Positions 35,300-43,818 of a DNA stretch of 64,000 bases are shown piece after piece. Position 1 is the first letter of the stretch, and every line of letters starts with the position of its first letter. The notes beneath the pieces are model-generated. The model ran no database searches, was not told the origin of the DNA, and saw nothing but the letters and a program-made list of their open reading frames with translations. Source of the stretch: Nocardioides kribbensis (GTDB lineage: Bacteria > Actinomycetota > Actinomycetes > Propionibacteriales > Nocardioidaceae); assembly GCF_015070375.1 (NCBI RefSeq), contig NZ_JADCLL010000010.1, positions 1-64,000 on the forward strand, written 5' to 3'. The translations under genes were made by a program, and so were the position numbers.

Positions 35300-35415
35300 G
35301 GGGTCGGACGGGCACAGGGGCGCGCGACGTCGGGCGAGCGGGCCGGGCAGCCTGCCGCGGTGGGGGCCGGCGGGTCGGTGCGGGTCGGCCGCGGTGACCG
35401 TGCCCGTCCGACTCC
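35300..35415. repeat. 116-bp structured element, copy 2
   Basis: The left end GGGGTCGGACGGGCAC (35300-35315) pairs with the right end at 35400-35415 at 15 of 16 positions; the interior is 84 nt. It occupies the centre of the 406-bp gap between the decarboxylase and the kinase. The rest of that gap is GC-rich with no gene or clear promoter visible. Confidence 0.65.
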
Positions 35416-35485
35416 GTGCCACCCCGCGCGCGGCGGCGGTCCGTCGGCGGACCGGGGGGAGCGGCGGACCGGGGTGCGGGGAGGG

Positions 35486-37648
35486 TCAGCCGGCGGGCAG
35501 GGTGAAGAACACCGACGTGCCGACGCCGACCTCGCTCTCGATCCAGATCCGCCCGCCGTGGCGGGTGACGATCTGGCGGCTGATGGTGAGGCCGAGACCG
35601 GTGCCGCCCTTCTCGCGGGTGTCGGAGGAGTCGACCTGCTCGAAGCGCTCGAAGACGCTGCTCAGCATGTCGGCGGGGATGCCGCGACCGTGGTCGCGCA
35701 CCTCGAACAGCACCTGCGGCCCCGCGACCACCGCGCCGGTCTCGGCCGCCCTGCTCGCGGCGGCGGTGGCGGTGGGGGTGGTGCCGGTGGGTGTGGTGGC
35801 GGTGGTGGCGGGGCCGGACTCGAGGGTGACCACGGAGCCGGGCTCGGAGAACTTGCAGGCGTTGCCGATGAGGTTGGTGAGGGTCTGCATCACCTGGTCG
35901 GCGTCGGCGTGCACGACGCCGTCGGCGCGACCGACCTCGATGCCGACGCCGAGCGACCCCGCCATGCCCTCGATCTGGCGCGCGGCGGCCTCGAGCAGGT
36001 CGCGGGCGGCGTGGGCGGAGTGGGAGCGGGTGGCCCCACCGGTCTCGAGCCGCTCGAGGTCGAGCAGGTCGTTGATCAGCCGGGAGAGGCGCTCGCTGCT
36101 CTCCAGCGCGACGGTGACCATGCGGGTCGCGCCGGCCGACAGCGGACCGAGGTGGCCGTCGGCGACCATCTCCAGGGAGGCCCGGATGGAGGTCAGCGGG
36201 GTGCGCAGCTCGTGGCTGACGACGGAGAGGAACTCGTCCTTGATCCGGTCGACCTCACGGCGCTGGGTGACGTCGCGGAAGACGATGACTCCGCCCAGCA
36301 CCTCGTCGTCGTCGATGAGCGGCGCCGCGGTCATGTCGGCGGGGAAGGTCGAGCCGTCGGCGCGGCGCAGCAGCTCGTCGTCGGCCACCTGCACCTGTCC
36401 GGTGCTCATCGCCGCGAAGACCGGGCACTCCTCCCACGGCACGAGGCGTCCCTCGACGGTGGTGGCGTGCAGCACCGGGTGGGCCGGTCGTCCCTCCAGC
36501 TCGGCCAGGGTGTAGCCGAGGGCCTCGCCGGCCGAGGGGTTGAGGAAGGTGATGCGTCCGTCGCGGTCGACACCGTAGATGCCGTCGCCGACGGAGTCGA
36601 GGAGCAGCTCGTTCTGCCGGGCCAGCTGGCGCAGGTGCTCGGTCTGCTCGGCCACCCGCCGCTCGAGCCCGCGCCGCAGGGCGGCGTTGTCGGCGGTGAG
36701 CAGGACCTGCCGCACCCCGGCGGCGACGATCAGCACGAGCCACGCCACCGCCTGCGCGCCGTTGGGGTTGCGCGACTCCCCGAGGGTCACCTGCACCACG
36801 GCGGCGACGAGCAGCACCGCGAAGACCACCATCGTGCCGATCGACTCCGGCAGGCCCCGACCGGTGTCCTCGTCCTCGCTGGGCAGGGGGGCCCAGGCGG
36901 CCAGCCCGAAGAAGGCGTAGCCCGCGATCCAGCCGAGGTCGAGCACCGTGCCGAAGACGAAGCTGCCCTCGGCCGCGCGCACGGCGAAGGTCAGGTCGCC
37001 CACGGCGTAGAGCAGGAAGCCGGCGGCCACCAGGCCGAGCCCGAGGCGCTGCGAGCGCGAGACCCGCAGGAGCAGCAGCACCGCGACCGTGGCCAGCACG
37101 ACGTCGAGCAGGGGCAGCAGCAGGGCGAGCGCCTGCGCGGCCGACCCGTCACGCGCGGAGGAGTCGAGCAGCCGGGGGTAGACGAGGACGGAGACGATGA
37201 GCAGCATCGCGCCGCCCGCGACCAGTCCGTCGAGGAACATCACGACCAGCTCGGCGCCGCGGCGTCGTGCGGTGGGGAAGGACAGCAGTCCGGCGGTGGC
37301 GATGAGCAGCGCCACCGCGAAGAGGCCGTCGCCCACGACGCTGGGGGAGGAGACGGGGTCCGACCCCATGGCCGCCGACCACGCGTTGCCGCTGATGGCC
37401 GCGACGCCAGCGATCGCCAGCAGCAGCCACGGTCGTCGGTCGCGGGGCGTCGTACGCCGGGCGCGCAGCGCCGCGCTGGCCGAGCCGAGCACGCCTGCGG
37501 CGAGGAGCGCGACGGTCGTGACCGAGCCGCGCACGCCCATCGGCAGCCACGGCAGCAGCAGGAGGGTGGTCAGCACCAGCAGGCCCGCGACGACGACACG
37601 CGCGGTGTCGAAGTGCGTGCGCACGAGCGCCGGCCCCCCCGAGTCCAT
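35486..37648 (-). CDS. Membrane-bound PAS histidine kinase
   Basis: A 720-residue sensor kinase. About eight to nine hydrophobic segments occupy residues 15-320, followed by a short coiled coil, a PAS domain (about 345-455: LLDSVGDGIYGVDRDGRITF, GVIVFRDVTQRREVDRIKDE), the phospho-acceptor H-box SHELRTPLTSIRAS (His near 474) and an HATPase domain with LIGNACKFSEPG, DHGRGIPADM and GTGLGLTISRQIV. A Thr/Ala-rich insertion sits inside the ATPase domain between the N and G1 boxes. The signal is unknown; a single-domain receiver gene lies downstream. Confidence 0.93.
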   Translation of the reverse strand: MDSGGPALVRTHFDTARVVVAGLLVLTTLLLLPWLPMGVRGSVTTVALLAAGVLGSASAALRARRTTPRDRRPWLLLAIAGVAAISGNAWSAAMGSDPVSSPSVVGDGLFAVALLIATAGLLSFPTARRRGAELVVMFLDGLVAGGAMLLIVSVLVYPRLLDSSARDGSAAQALALLLPLLDVVLATVAVLLLLRVSRSQRLGLGLVAAGFLLYAVGDLTFAVRAAEGSFVFGTVLDLGWIAGYAFFGLAAWAPLPSEDEDTGRGLPESIGTMVVFAVLLVAAVVQVTLGESRNPNGAQAVAWLVLIVAAGVRQVLLTADNAALRRGLERRVAEQTEHLRQLARQNELLLDSVGDGIYGVDRDGRITFLNPSAGEALGYTLAELEGRPAHPVLHATTVEGRLVPWEECPVFAAMSTGQVQVADDELLRRADGSTFPADMTAAPLIDDDEVLGGVIVFRDVTQRREVDRIKDEFLSVVSHELRTPLTSIRASLEMVADGHLGPLSAGATRMVTVALESSERLSRLINDLLDLERLETGGATRSHSAHAARDLLEAAARQIEGMAGSLGVGIEVGRADGVVHADADQVMQTLTNLIGNACKFSEPGSVVTLESGPATTATTPTGTTPTATAAASRAAETGAVVAGPQVLFEVRDHGRGIPADMLSSVFERFEQVDSSDTREKGGTGLGLTISRQIVTRHGGRIWIESEVGVGTSVFFTLPAG

Positions 37649-37806
37649 GGCTCGACGCTATCAGCGCCGCCGCCCGGCGGGCGTCGTCCGATCGGGCCCG
37701 CCGGCGGTGGCCGTCCGGGTCCTCCCCGGGGGTGGTCCGGTCGCAGGTCCCGCCACGCCATCCTGGGCTCCGGGACGGCACCGTCGCCGGCCCTGGAGGT
37801 ATCACC

Positions 37807-37974
37807 ATGATCACCAGCATCGTCTCGCGCGTCCTCGGACGCGGCCGCTCGACCGGCGCCACCGCCGGTCGTCCCGTCGGGGGCACCGCCACGGGCGGCA
37901 GCCGCTCGCAGGACGAGGCCATCGGCCGCGGCGTGCGCAGCGTCCTCGGCAAGCTCACCGGCCGCCGCCGCTGA
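37807..37974 (+). CDS. Small basic protein, unknown function
   Basis: A 55-residue open frame with a good GGAGG about 8 nt before ATG 37807. The product begins MITSIVSRVLGRGRS, has a Gly/Thr/Ala middle and ends GVRSVLGKLTGRRR, with net charge strongly positive and two short amphipathic helices. Codon bias at third positions is strongly GC, consistent with a real gene. No family recognised; it stands alone, divergent from the kinase. Confidence 0.5.
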   Translation: MITSIVSRVLGRGRSTGATAGRPVGGTATGGSRSQDEAIGRGVRSVLGKLTGRRR

Positions 37975-38177
37975 CCTGCCGCCGACCCGCGGCACCCGTC
38001 GAGCCCCCCGCCCCGGCCCTGCCGGAGCGGGGGGCTCGGTCCGCTCCGCCGGTCCGCTCGCGACCACGCCGGTCCCGATCTCGCCCGCTCGCGGCCTGAC
38101 TCCCGTCGGCGCGCGCCCTCGGCGCACCCGCTGGTCCGCTGGTCCCATGAGCCTCCTGCGTCCCACCGGTCGGCCCG

Positions 38178-38246
38178 GACCCGCACTTGTCGGCCGACGC
38201 GTGGGCCGACAGGTGCGGGTTTCGCCAGCCGGCCGGTGAAACCCGC
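38178..38246. repeat. 69-bp double-hairpin element, copy B (inverted relative to copy A)
   Basis: The reverse complement matches copy A (12825-12893) at 61 of 69 positions. The stem ACCCGCACTTGTCGGCC / GGCCGACAGGTGCGGGT and the neighbouring GCGGGT / ACCCGC foldback are kept. It lies in the 377-bp gap between the small basic protein and the siderophore-interacting protein; the rest of that gap shows nothing I can name. Confidence 0.75.
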
Positions 38247-38351
38247 AGACCCCCCCGGATCCCCAGCCTGCCCACAGCCGGTCCGAGGACCACTGCTGGG
38301 CAGGTGGGGTAGGCAGGAGGGGCAGCCCACGACCACCGACCCAGGAGCGCC

Positions 38352-39140
38352 ATGGCGACCCGCCTCACCGTGACCAGCGCCGAGACCACGCCGAGCGGCC
38401 TGCGCCGCGTGTGGTTCCGCAGCGACGACCTCTCGGCCTTCGCCGACAGCCACCACACCGACCGCTACGTCAAGCTCGTCCTGCCCCGCCCGGGCGTCGC
38501 CTACCCCGCGCCGCTGGAGGAGCTCGACCTGCGGGCCCTGCGCACCACGATGGCCCCCGAGGACCTGCCGGTCGTGCGCACCTACACCGCGCTCTTCCCC
38601 GACGTCGTCGCCGGCACGCTGGCCATCGACTTCGTGGTGCACGGCGACGAGGGCGTCGCGGGGCCGTGGGCCGCCTCGGCCGCGCCGGGCGACACGCTGG
38701 TGGTCAACGGCCCGGGCGGTGCCTGGTCGCCCGACCCCACCGCCGACTGGCACCTGCTCGTCGGCGACGAGTCGGCGCTGCCGGCGGTGACCGCCGCGCT
38801 GGCGGTGCTGCCGCCCGACGCGGTCGTGCGGGTCGTGGTGCTCGTGGAGTCGCCCGCGCACGCTCCCCGGCTGGATCCCGGCGAGCACGGCGAGCTGGTC
38901 GTGGCGTACCGCAGCGACGGCGGCACCCTCGAGGGCGCGGTGCGCTCCCTCGACTGGCCGCCCGGGCGGGTCAGCGCCTTCGTGCACGGCGAGGCGGGCG
39001 AGGTGATGCGCCGCCTGCGCCCCCACCTGCTCGGCGAGCGCGGCGTCGACCGCGCCGACCTGTCGATCTCCGGCTACTGGCGCCGGGGCCGCACCGAGGA
39101 GGGCTTCCGCGAGTGGAAGCAGGCCCAGCCGCGCGACTGA
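38352..39140 (+). CDS. Siderophore-interacting protein (FAD-dependent ferric-siderophore reductase)
   Basis: A 262-residue protein of the ViuB/SIP family. The FAD-binding beta-barrel has RRVWFRSDDL and VVRTYTALFPDV, containing the RxYT flavin motif, with HGDEGVAGPWAASAAPGD; the NAD(P)H-binding half has WHLLVGDESALPAVTAALA and ends ISGYWRRGRTEEGFREWK. These enzymes reduce iron in imported siderophores in the cytosol. It is monocistronic here, with no uptake genes adjacent. Confidence 0.92.
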   Translation: MATRLTVTSAETTPSGLRRVWFRSDDLSAFADSHHTDRYVKLVLPRPGVAYPAPLEELDLRALRTTMAPEDLPVVRTYTALFPDVVAGTLAIDFVVHGDEGVAGPWAASAAPGDTLVVNGPGGAWSPDPTADWHLLVGDESALPAVTAALAVLPPDAVVRVVVLVESPAHAPRLDPGEHGELVVAYRSDGGTLEGAVRSLDWPPGRVSAFVHGEAGEVMRRLRPHLLGERGVDRADLSISGYWRRGRTEEGFREWKQAQPRD

Positions 39141-39167
39141 CGCGGCCCGGCGGGGTCACGCTTGCCC

Positions 39168-39219
39168 GGCGCCGGGGTCGGGCGCCGGGGTCAGGCGCCG
39201 GGGTCGGGCGCCGGGGTCG
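39168..39219. repeat. 13-bp tandem repeat, four copies
   Basis: Four units of GGCGCCGGGGTCG (third base of the last triplet varies once) fill the gap between the siderophore-interacting protein and mftR, two converging genes. It may help termination, but there is no classic hairpin and U-tract. Confidence 0.7.
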
Positions 39220-39229
39220 GGCGGTGCGG

Positions 39230-39829
39230 TCAGGTGGTGGGGTCGAGGTGGTCACGCAGGGTGAGCATCGCGGCGTCGACCAGGTCGGGCAGCGAGCGGG
39301 CGGGGTCGTCGAGCCACACGTCGTACGCCGCGAGCGCGAGGGCCAGGCTGACCTGGCCCACGGTCTGCGGGAGCAGGTCGCCGGGGCGGGCGCCGGTGCG
39401 CGCGGCGACGTGCTCGGCGATGACCTGGCGCCACTCGGCGTAGCGGAGCACGGAGTGCGCCTGGAGCGCCGGGGTCCGCAGGATCAGCCGCATCCGGTCG
39501 ACGTGGGTGGGGTCGGCAGCGGGCGGGAACTCGTTGAAGGCGCGCACGGCGCGGTGCACGCCGCGCCACAGCGGCTCGTCGGCCGGGGCGTCGGCCAGCA
39601 GGTGTCGGAAGCGCGCGAGGGTGAGGTCGAAGCGGCCCCACGGGATGTCGTTCTTGGAGCGGTAGTAGCGGAACAGGGTCCGCCTCCCGACGCCGACCTC
39701 GTCGGCGATCGCGTCGAGCGTGGTGCCCTCGAAGCCGCGCTCGGCGAAGAGTCGGAAGGCGGCCTGCTCGATGGCCGCGTGGGTGGTGACGACCGGTCGC
39801 CCCTGACGGCGCGCGCTGTCGTCGACCAC
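39230..39829 (-). CDS. mftR: Mycofactocin system TetR-family regulator
   Basis: A 199-residue regulator; I take GTG 39829 as start, since the longer in-frame extension would run across the promoter region to mftA. The HTH is at residues 10-55 (HAAIEQAAFRLFAERGFEGT, LDAIADEVGVGRRTLFRYYR), followed by KNDIPWGRFD and a helical ligand-binding domain. Its position, divergent from mftA, is that of MftR, the mycobacterial repressor of mft genes reported to respond to long-chain acyl-CoA. Confidence 0.9.
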   Translation of the reverse strand: MVDDSARRQGRPVVTTHAAIEQAAFRLFAERGFEGTTLDAIADEVGVGRRTLFRYYRSKNDIPWGRFDLTLARFRHLLADAPADEPLWRGVHRAVRAFNEFPPAADPTHVDRMRLILRTPALQAHSVLRYAEWRQVIAEHVAARTGARPGDLLPQTVGQVSLALALAAYDVWLDDPARSLPDLVDAAMLTLRDHLDPTT

Positions 39830-39974
39830 GGCCGCAAGGTACACCCGCGGACGAGCGGCGGCCCTGCGCGGCCGGGCGGCGGCGGCACCTGCCCGTTCGG
39901 AGGGTTCTGGGGCCGTGCCGGATTCGGGGCCCCTGACCCCTGGCGTTTTGGCCACGGGTGCCATTAGCGTCCGG

Positions 39975-39989
39975 TGTGACCTGCACCAC
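39975..39989 (+). promoter_or_regulatory. TGTGA-N6-CCAC motif before mftA
   Basis: TGTGACCTGCACCAC lies 29 bp before the mftA start. Closely similar sequences precede the thiolase (47131) and the aldehyde dehydrogenase (52843), so the mft operon and the catabolic regulon may share a CRP/GlxR-like site. Confidence 0.4.
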
Positions 39990-40017
39990 GATCCGCAGCA
40001 GCACGAGAGGAGCACCC

Positions 40018-40137
40018 ATGAACCCCGAGGACACCACGCCGGACACCACGCCCGAGGCCGCCGGCCCGGAGGCCGGCCTGACCGCGGAGAGCCTCATCGA
40101 GGAGGTCTCGATCGACGGCATGTGCGGCGTGTACTGA
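40018..40137 (+). CDS. mftA: Mycofactocin precursor peptide
   Basis: A 39-residue peptide ending in the invariant core IDGMCGVY. The C-terminal Val-Tyr pair is what MftC decarboxylates and crosslinks and MftE releases to form the mycofactocin backbone. The leader is acidic (PEDTTPDTTPEAAGPEAG, then LTAESLIEEVS), which fits recognition by MftB. ATG 40018 has GAGAGGAG about 6 nt upstream. The stop codon shares its last base with the mftB start. Confidence 0.98.
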   Translation: MNPEDTTPDTTPEAAGPEAGLTAESLIEEVSIDGMCGVY

Positions 40138-40412
40138 TGCTCGACGAGGCCTGGACCCTGTCGCCCTCGGTGGCCCTGCGACCCGAGCCCTTCGGTGCGC
40201 TGGCCTACCACTTCGGCAACCGGAAGCTCACCTTCCTCAAGCGCCCGGAGCTGGTGGCAGTGGTCCGGGCCCTCGCCGACCACCCCGACGTCCGCACGAC
40301 CCTCGAGGCCGTCGGCGTGCCCGAGCCGCAGCACGCGGCGTACGCCGGGGCCCTGCGCGGCCTGGCCGACTCCGACATGATCCGCCCGCGCGCCCAGGAG
40401 GCCGTCGCATGA
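40137..40412 (+). CDS. mftB: Mycofactocin precursor-recognition chaperone
   Basis: A 91-residue protein of the RiPP-recognition-element fold (PqqD-like). ALRPEPFGALAYHFGNRKLT and LKRPELVAVVRALADHPDVR form the beta-winged-helix pattern of MftB. It binds the MftA leader and hands it to MftC. The start overlaps the mftA stop by one base (TGATG) and the stop overlaps mftC by 4 bp. Confidence 0.96.
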   Translation: MLDEAWTLSPSVALRPEPFGALAYHFGNRKLTFLKRPELVAVVRALADHPDVRTTLEAVGVPEPQHAAYAGALRGLADSDMIRPRAQEAVA

Positions 40413-41749
40413 CCCTCGCCCCCGTCCGACCCGCCGCCCCGACCGCCGCCCCGAGCACTCGGGAGCGCCCCCTCGGCGGCACGCTGGTCGAGCAGTTCGA
40501 GCTCGGCCTCGACGCCCCCATCTGCCTGACCTGGGAGCTCACCTACGCCTGCAACCTCGAGTGCGCCCACTGCCTCTCGAGCAGCGGCCGGCGAGACCCC
40601 CGCGAGCTCACCACCGAGCAGGCCGAGGCGGTCATCGACGAGCTGCAGCGCATGCAGGTCTTCTACGTCAACGTCGGCGGCGGCGAGCCCACGATCCGCC
40701 CCGACTTCTGGCACCTGCTGCAGTACGCCGTGGACCATCAGGTCGGCGTGAAGTTCTCCACCAACGGCGTGCGCCTGACCCCGGAGAACGCACGACTCCT
40801 GGCCTCGCCCGCCTTCGGCGGCTACGTCGACGTGCAGATCTCCCTCGACGGCGCGACCGCGGAGGTCAACGACCACGTGCGCGGCCCGGGCTCCTACGAC
40901 ACCGCGCTGACCGCGCTGGCCAACCTCCAGGACGCCGGCTTCACCGACGCCAAGATCTCGGTGGTCTGCACGCGGGAGAACATCGGCCAGCTCGACGAGT
41001 TCAAGGCCCTCGCCGACCGCTTCGGCGCGACGCTGCGCCTCACCCGGCTGCGCCCTAGCGGCCGCGGCGCCGACGTGTGGGACGAGCTGCACCCGCTGCC
41101 CCACCAGCAGCGCGAGCTCTACGACTGGCTGGTCGCCCACGGCGAGGACGTCCTCACCGGTGACTCCTTCTTCCACCTCGCCGCCTACGGCGAGTCGCTG
41201 CCCGGCCTCAACCTGTGCGGCGCCGGGCGCGTGGTGTGCCTCATCGACCCCGTCGGCGACGTCTACGCCTGCCCCTTCGCCATCCACGACGAGTTCCTCG
41301 CGGGCAACCTGCTCGCCGACGGCGGCTTCCAGAAGGTCTGGCAGACCTCCGAGCTCTTCCTCGGGCTGCGCGCGCCGCAGACCGGCGGGGCCTGCGCGAG
41401 CTGCCAGTTCTACGACACCTGCCGCGGCGGCTGCATGGCCGCGAAGTTCTTCACCGGCCTGCCCCTGGACGGCCCCGACCCCGAGTGCGTGCAGGGCTAC
41501 GGCGAGCAGGCGCTGGTCGCCCTCGACGCCGCTGGCGGGCGCCAGGTGCCCGCGTCGAGCCAGGACCACTCCAAGACCGCGCCGACGCGCAACCAGCCGG
41601 TGATGCTCACCCTCGGCCGGCGCCCCGACACCCTGACCCTGCCGTCGGCCCCGCCGGTCTCGGCGTGTGCGGAGAGCCCGCTCGCGGGCTTCGTGCCCCC
41701 GCCGCCCCAGCAGCCGCTCCCGCAGTCGATCCCGCACGCCGAGCAGTGA
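40409..41749 (+). CDS. mftC: Mycofactocin radical SAM maturase
   Basis: A 446-residue radical SAM/SPASM enzyme. The SAM-cluster motif is C48-x3-C52-x2-C55 in TYACNLECAHCLSS, followed by the GGGEP motif. The C-terminal SPASM region has CGAGRVVCLIDPVGDVYACP and CASCQFYDTCRGGC, enough cysteines for two auxiliary clusters. It decarboxylates the MftA C-terminal tyrosine and forms the Val-Tyr carbon-carbon bond. The last 75 residues (after GRQVPASSQD) are a Pro-rich tail longer than usual. Confidence 0.97.
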   Translation: MTLAPVRPAAPTAAPSTRERPLGGTLVEQFELGLDAPICLTWELTYACNLECAHCLSSSGRRDPRELTTEQAEAVIDELQRMQVFYVNVGGGEPTIRPDFWHLLQYAVDHQVGVKFSTNGVRLTPENARLLASPAFGGYVDVQISLDGATAEVNDHVRGPGSYDTALTALANLQDAGFTDAKISVVCTRENIGQLDEFKALADRFGATLRLTRLRPSGRGADVWDELHPLPHQQRELYDWLVAHGEDVLTGDSFFHLAAYGESLPGLNLCGAGRVVCLIDPVGDVYACPFAIHDEFLAGNLLADGGFQKVWQTSELFLGLRAPQTGGACASCQFYDTCRGGCMAAKFFTGLPLDGPDPECVQGYGEQALVALDAAGGRQVPASSQDHSKTAPTRNQPVMLTLGRRPDTLTLPSAPPVSACAESPLAGFVPPPPQQPLPQSIPHAEQ

Positions 41750-41758
41750 GGTAGCGCC

Positions 41759-43048
41759 ATGTCCAAGCCCGAGTGGCTCTCCAAAGTGGAGAACCCCTGG
41801 AAGCAGAACCCGTGGTTCGAGTCGGTGGCCGTGGCCCAGGAGCGGGCCCGCAAGCGCCTGCCCGCGCCGGTCTACGGCGCTCTCGTGGCCGGCTCCGAGC
41901 GTGGCCAGACCATCGCCGACAACCAGGCCGCCTTCGCCGAGATCGGCTTCGCCCCGCACGTCGCGGGCCACCAGCCCGAGCGCTCGATGGCCACCACCGT
42001 CATGGGGCAGCAGATCTCCCTGCCGGTGGTGATCAGCCCCACCGGGGTACAGGCCGTCCACCCCGACGGCGAGGTCGCCGTGGCCCGGGCGGCGGCGTCG
42101 CGCGGCACGGTCATGGGGCTGTCGAACTTCGCCTCGAAGTCGGTGGAGGAGGTCTGCGCGGTCAACGACCAGACCTTCTTCCAGATGTACTGGACGGGCG
42201 ACCGCGACGTGATGCTCCAGCGCATGCAGCGGGCCAAGAAGGCCGGCGCCAAGGGCCTCATCGCCACCCTCGACTGGTCGTTCTCGATGGGCCGCGACTG
42301 GGGCAGCCCCGAGATCCCCGAGAAGGTCGACCTGAGGACGATGGTGCGGATGGCGCCCCAGGTGGCGACCAAGGCGCGCTGGCTCTACCAGTTCGGCCGC
42401 ACGGGCACGATCCCCGACCTCACCGCCCCCAACCTCGCCCCTCCCGGTCAGGCGAAGGGGCCGACGTTCTTCGGCGCCTACTACGAGTGGATGACCACCA
42501 CCCCGCCCACCTGGGAGGACGTTGCCTGGATGCGCGAGCAGTGGACCCAGCTCAGCGGCATGCCGTTCATGCTCAAGGGCGTCTGCCGCGTCGACGACGC
42601 CCTGCGGGCCCGCGACTGCGGCGTCACTGCGATCTCGGTCTCCAACCACGGCGGCAACAACCTCGACGGCACCCCGGCCACCATCCGCGTGATCGGGCCG
42701 ATCGCCGACGCCGTCGGCCACGACGTCGAGGTGCTCATGGACGGCGGCGTCCGGCGCGGCTCCGACGTGGTCAAGGCCCTGGCCCTGGGCGCCCGCGCGG
42801 TCATGATCGGGCGCGCCTACCTGTGGGGCCTGGCCGCCAACGGCGAGCAGGGCGTCGGCAACGTGCTCGACGTGCTGCGCTCGGGCATCGACTCCGCTCT
42901 GCTCGGCATGGGTCTGTCGTCGATCGACCAGCTCACCCCCGACCTGCTGGTCGTGCCCGACGGCTTCGTCCGCGCCCTCGGCGTGCCCGCCGACGCCCCG
43001 GCCCCCGGCGTGGCCCCCGACGCGGCCCCGGACCCGGTCCACCACTGA
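41759..43048 (+). CDS. mftD: Mycofactocin FMN-dependent oxidase
   Basis: A 429-residue member of the alpha-hydroxyacid oxidase (LldD-like) TIM-barrel family. FMN and catalytic motifs are VISPTGVQAVHPDGEVAVAR, the active-site His in SNHGGNNLDG, and MDGGVRRGSDVVKALALG, ARAVMIGRAY. MftD oxidatively deaminates the MftC/MftE product AHDP to premycofactocin (PMFT), the redox-active core. It starts 9 bp after mftC. Confidence 0.97.
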   Translation: MSKPEWLSKVENPWKQNPWFESVAVAQERARKRLPAPVYGALVAGSERGQTIADNQAAFAEIGFAPHVAGHQPERSMATTVMGQQISLPVVISPTGVQAVHPDGEVAVARAAASRGTVMGLSNFASKSVEEVCAVNDQTFFQMYWTGDRDVMLQRMQRAKKAGAKGLIATLDWSFSMGRDWGSPEIPEKVDLRTMVRMAPQVATKARWLYQFGRTGTIPDLTAPNLAPPGQAKGPTFFGAYYEWMTTTPPTWEDVAWMREQWTQLSGMPFMLKGVCRVDDALRARDCGVTAISVSNHGGNNLDGTPATIRVIGPIADAVGHDVEVLMDGGVRRGSDVVKALALGARAVMIGRAYLWGLAANGEQGVGNVLDVLRSGIDSALLGMGLSSIDQLTPDLLVVPDGFVRALGVPADAPAPGVAPDAAPDPVHH

Positions 43049-43056
43049 GGGCCCCG

Positions 43057-43818
43057 GTGGACCCGCACCCCGCGCCGGCCGGCGTCGCGACGCCGGTCGA
43101 CCGCCGTGACCTGGCCGACGCCACCTGGCCCGACCTCCCGGCGACCCCGACGGTGCTCGTGCCGCTGGGGTCGCTGGAGCAGCACGGCCCGCACCTCCCG
43201 CTCGACACCGACGCTGCGATCGCCGACGCCGTCGCCCGCCGGGTGGCCGAGCTGCTCGACCCCGACGGGTCGGGCGACCTGTGGGTCGCGCCGCCGGTGG
43301 TCTACGCCGCGAGCGGGGAGCACCAGATGTTCGCCGGCACCGCCTCGATCGGCACCGACGCGCTCCACGCCCTGCTGGTCGAGCTCACCCGCTCGCTGCG
43401 CACGTGGGCCGGCCGGGTGGTCTTCGTCAACGCCCACGGCGGCAACCTCCAGGCCCTCGGGGCGGCGCTGCGCCAGCTGCGCGCGGAGGGCCACGACGTC
43501 ACCTGGGCGCCCTGCGCGACCGAGGAGGTCGACGCCCACGCCGGCTTCACCGAGACCTCGCTGATGCTCCACCTGCGCCCCGCGGCGGTGCGCCTCGACC
43601 GCGCGGTGGCCGGCAACACGACGCCGGTGCACGAGCTGCTGCCCGCCCTGCGGAGCGGGGGAGTCGGCGCGGTCTCGGCCAACGGCGTGCTCGGCGACCC
43701 CGCGGGCGCGAGCGCCGCGGAGGGCGAGCGGGTGCTCGAGGCGATGGCGCGCGACGTGGTGCAGCGACTCGCCCGCGAGGGCACCGCCGCGGCGCAGTCC
43801 GCCGGGGCCCCCGCGTGA
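43057..43818 (+). CDS. mftE: Mycofactocin precursor peptide peptidase (creatininase family)
   Basis: A 253-residue protein from GTG 43057, 8 bp after mftD. The metal-binding pattern of the creatininase family is intact: VPLGSLEQHGPHLPLDTDAA, VVYAASGEHQMF, VFVNAHGGNLQAL and EEVDAHAGFTETSLML. MftE cleaves the modified Val-Tyr dipeptide from MftA. The stop overlaps the following SDR gene by 4 bp. Confidence 0.96.
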   Translation: MDPHPAPAGVATPVDRRDLADATWPDLPATPTVLVPLGSLEQHGPHLPLDTDAAIADAVARRVAELLDPDGSGDLWVAPPVVYAASGEHQMFAGTASIGTDALHALLVELTRSLRTWAGRVVFVNAHGGNLQALGAALRQLRAEGHDVTWAPCATEEVDAHAGFTETSLMLHLRPAAVRLDRAVAGNTTPVHELLPALRSGGVGAVSANGVLGDPAGASAAEGERVLEAMARDVVQRLAREGTAAAQSAGAPA

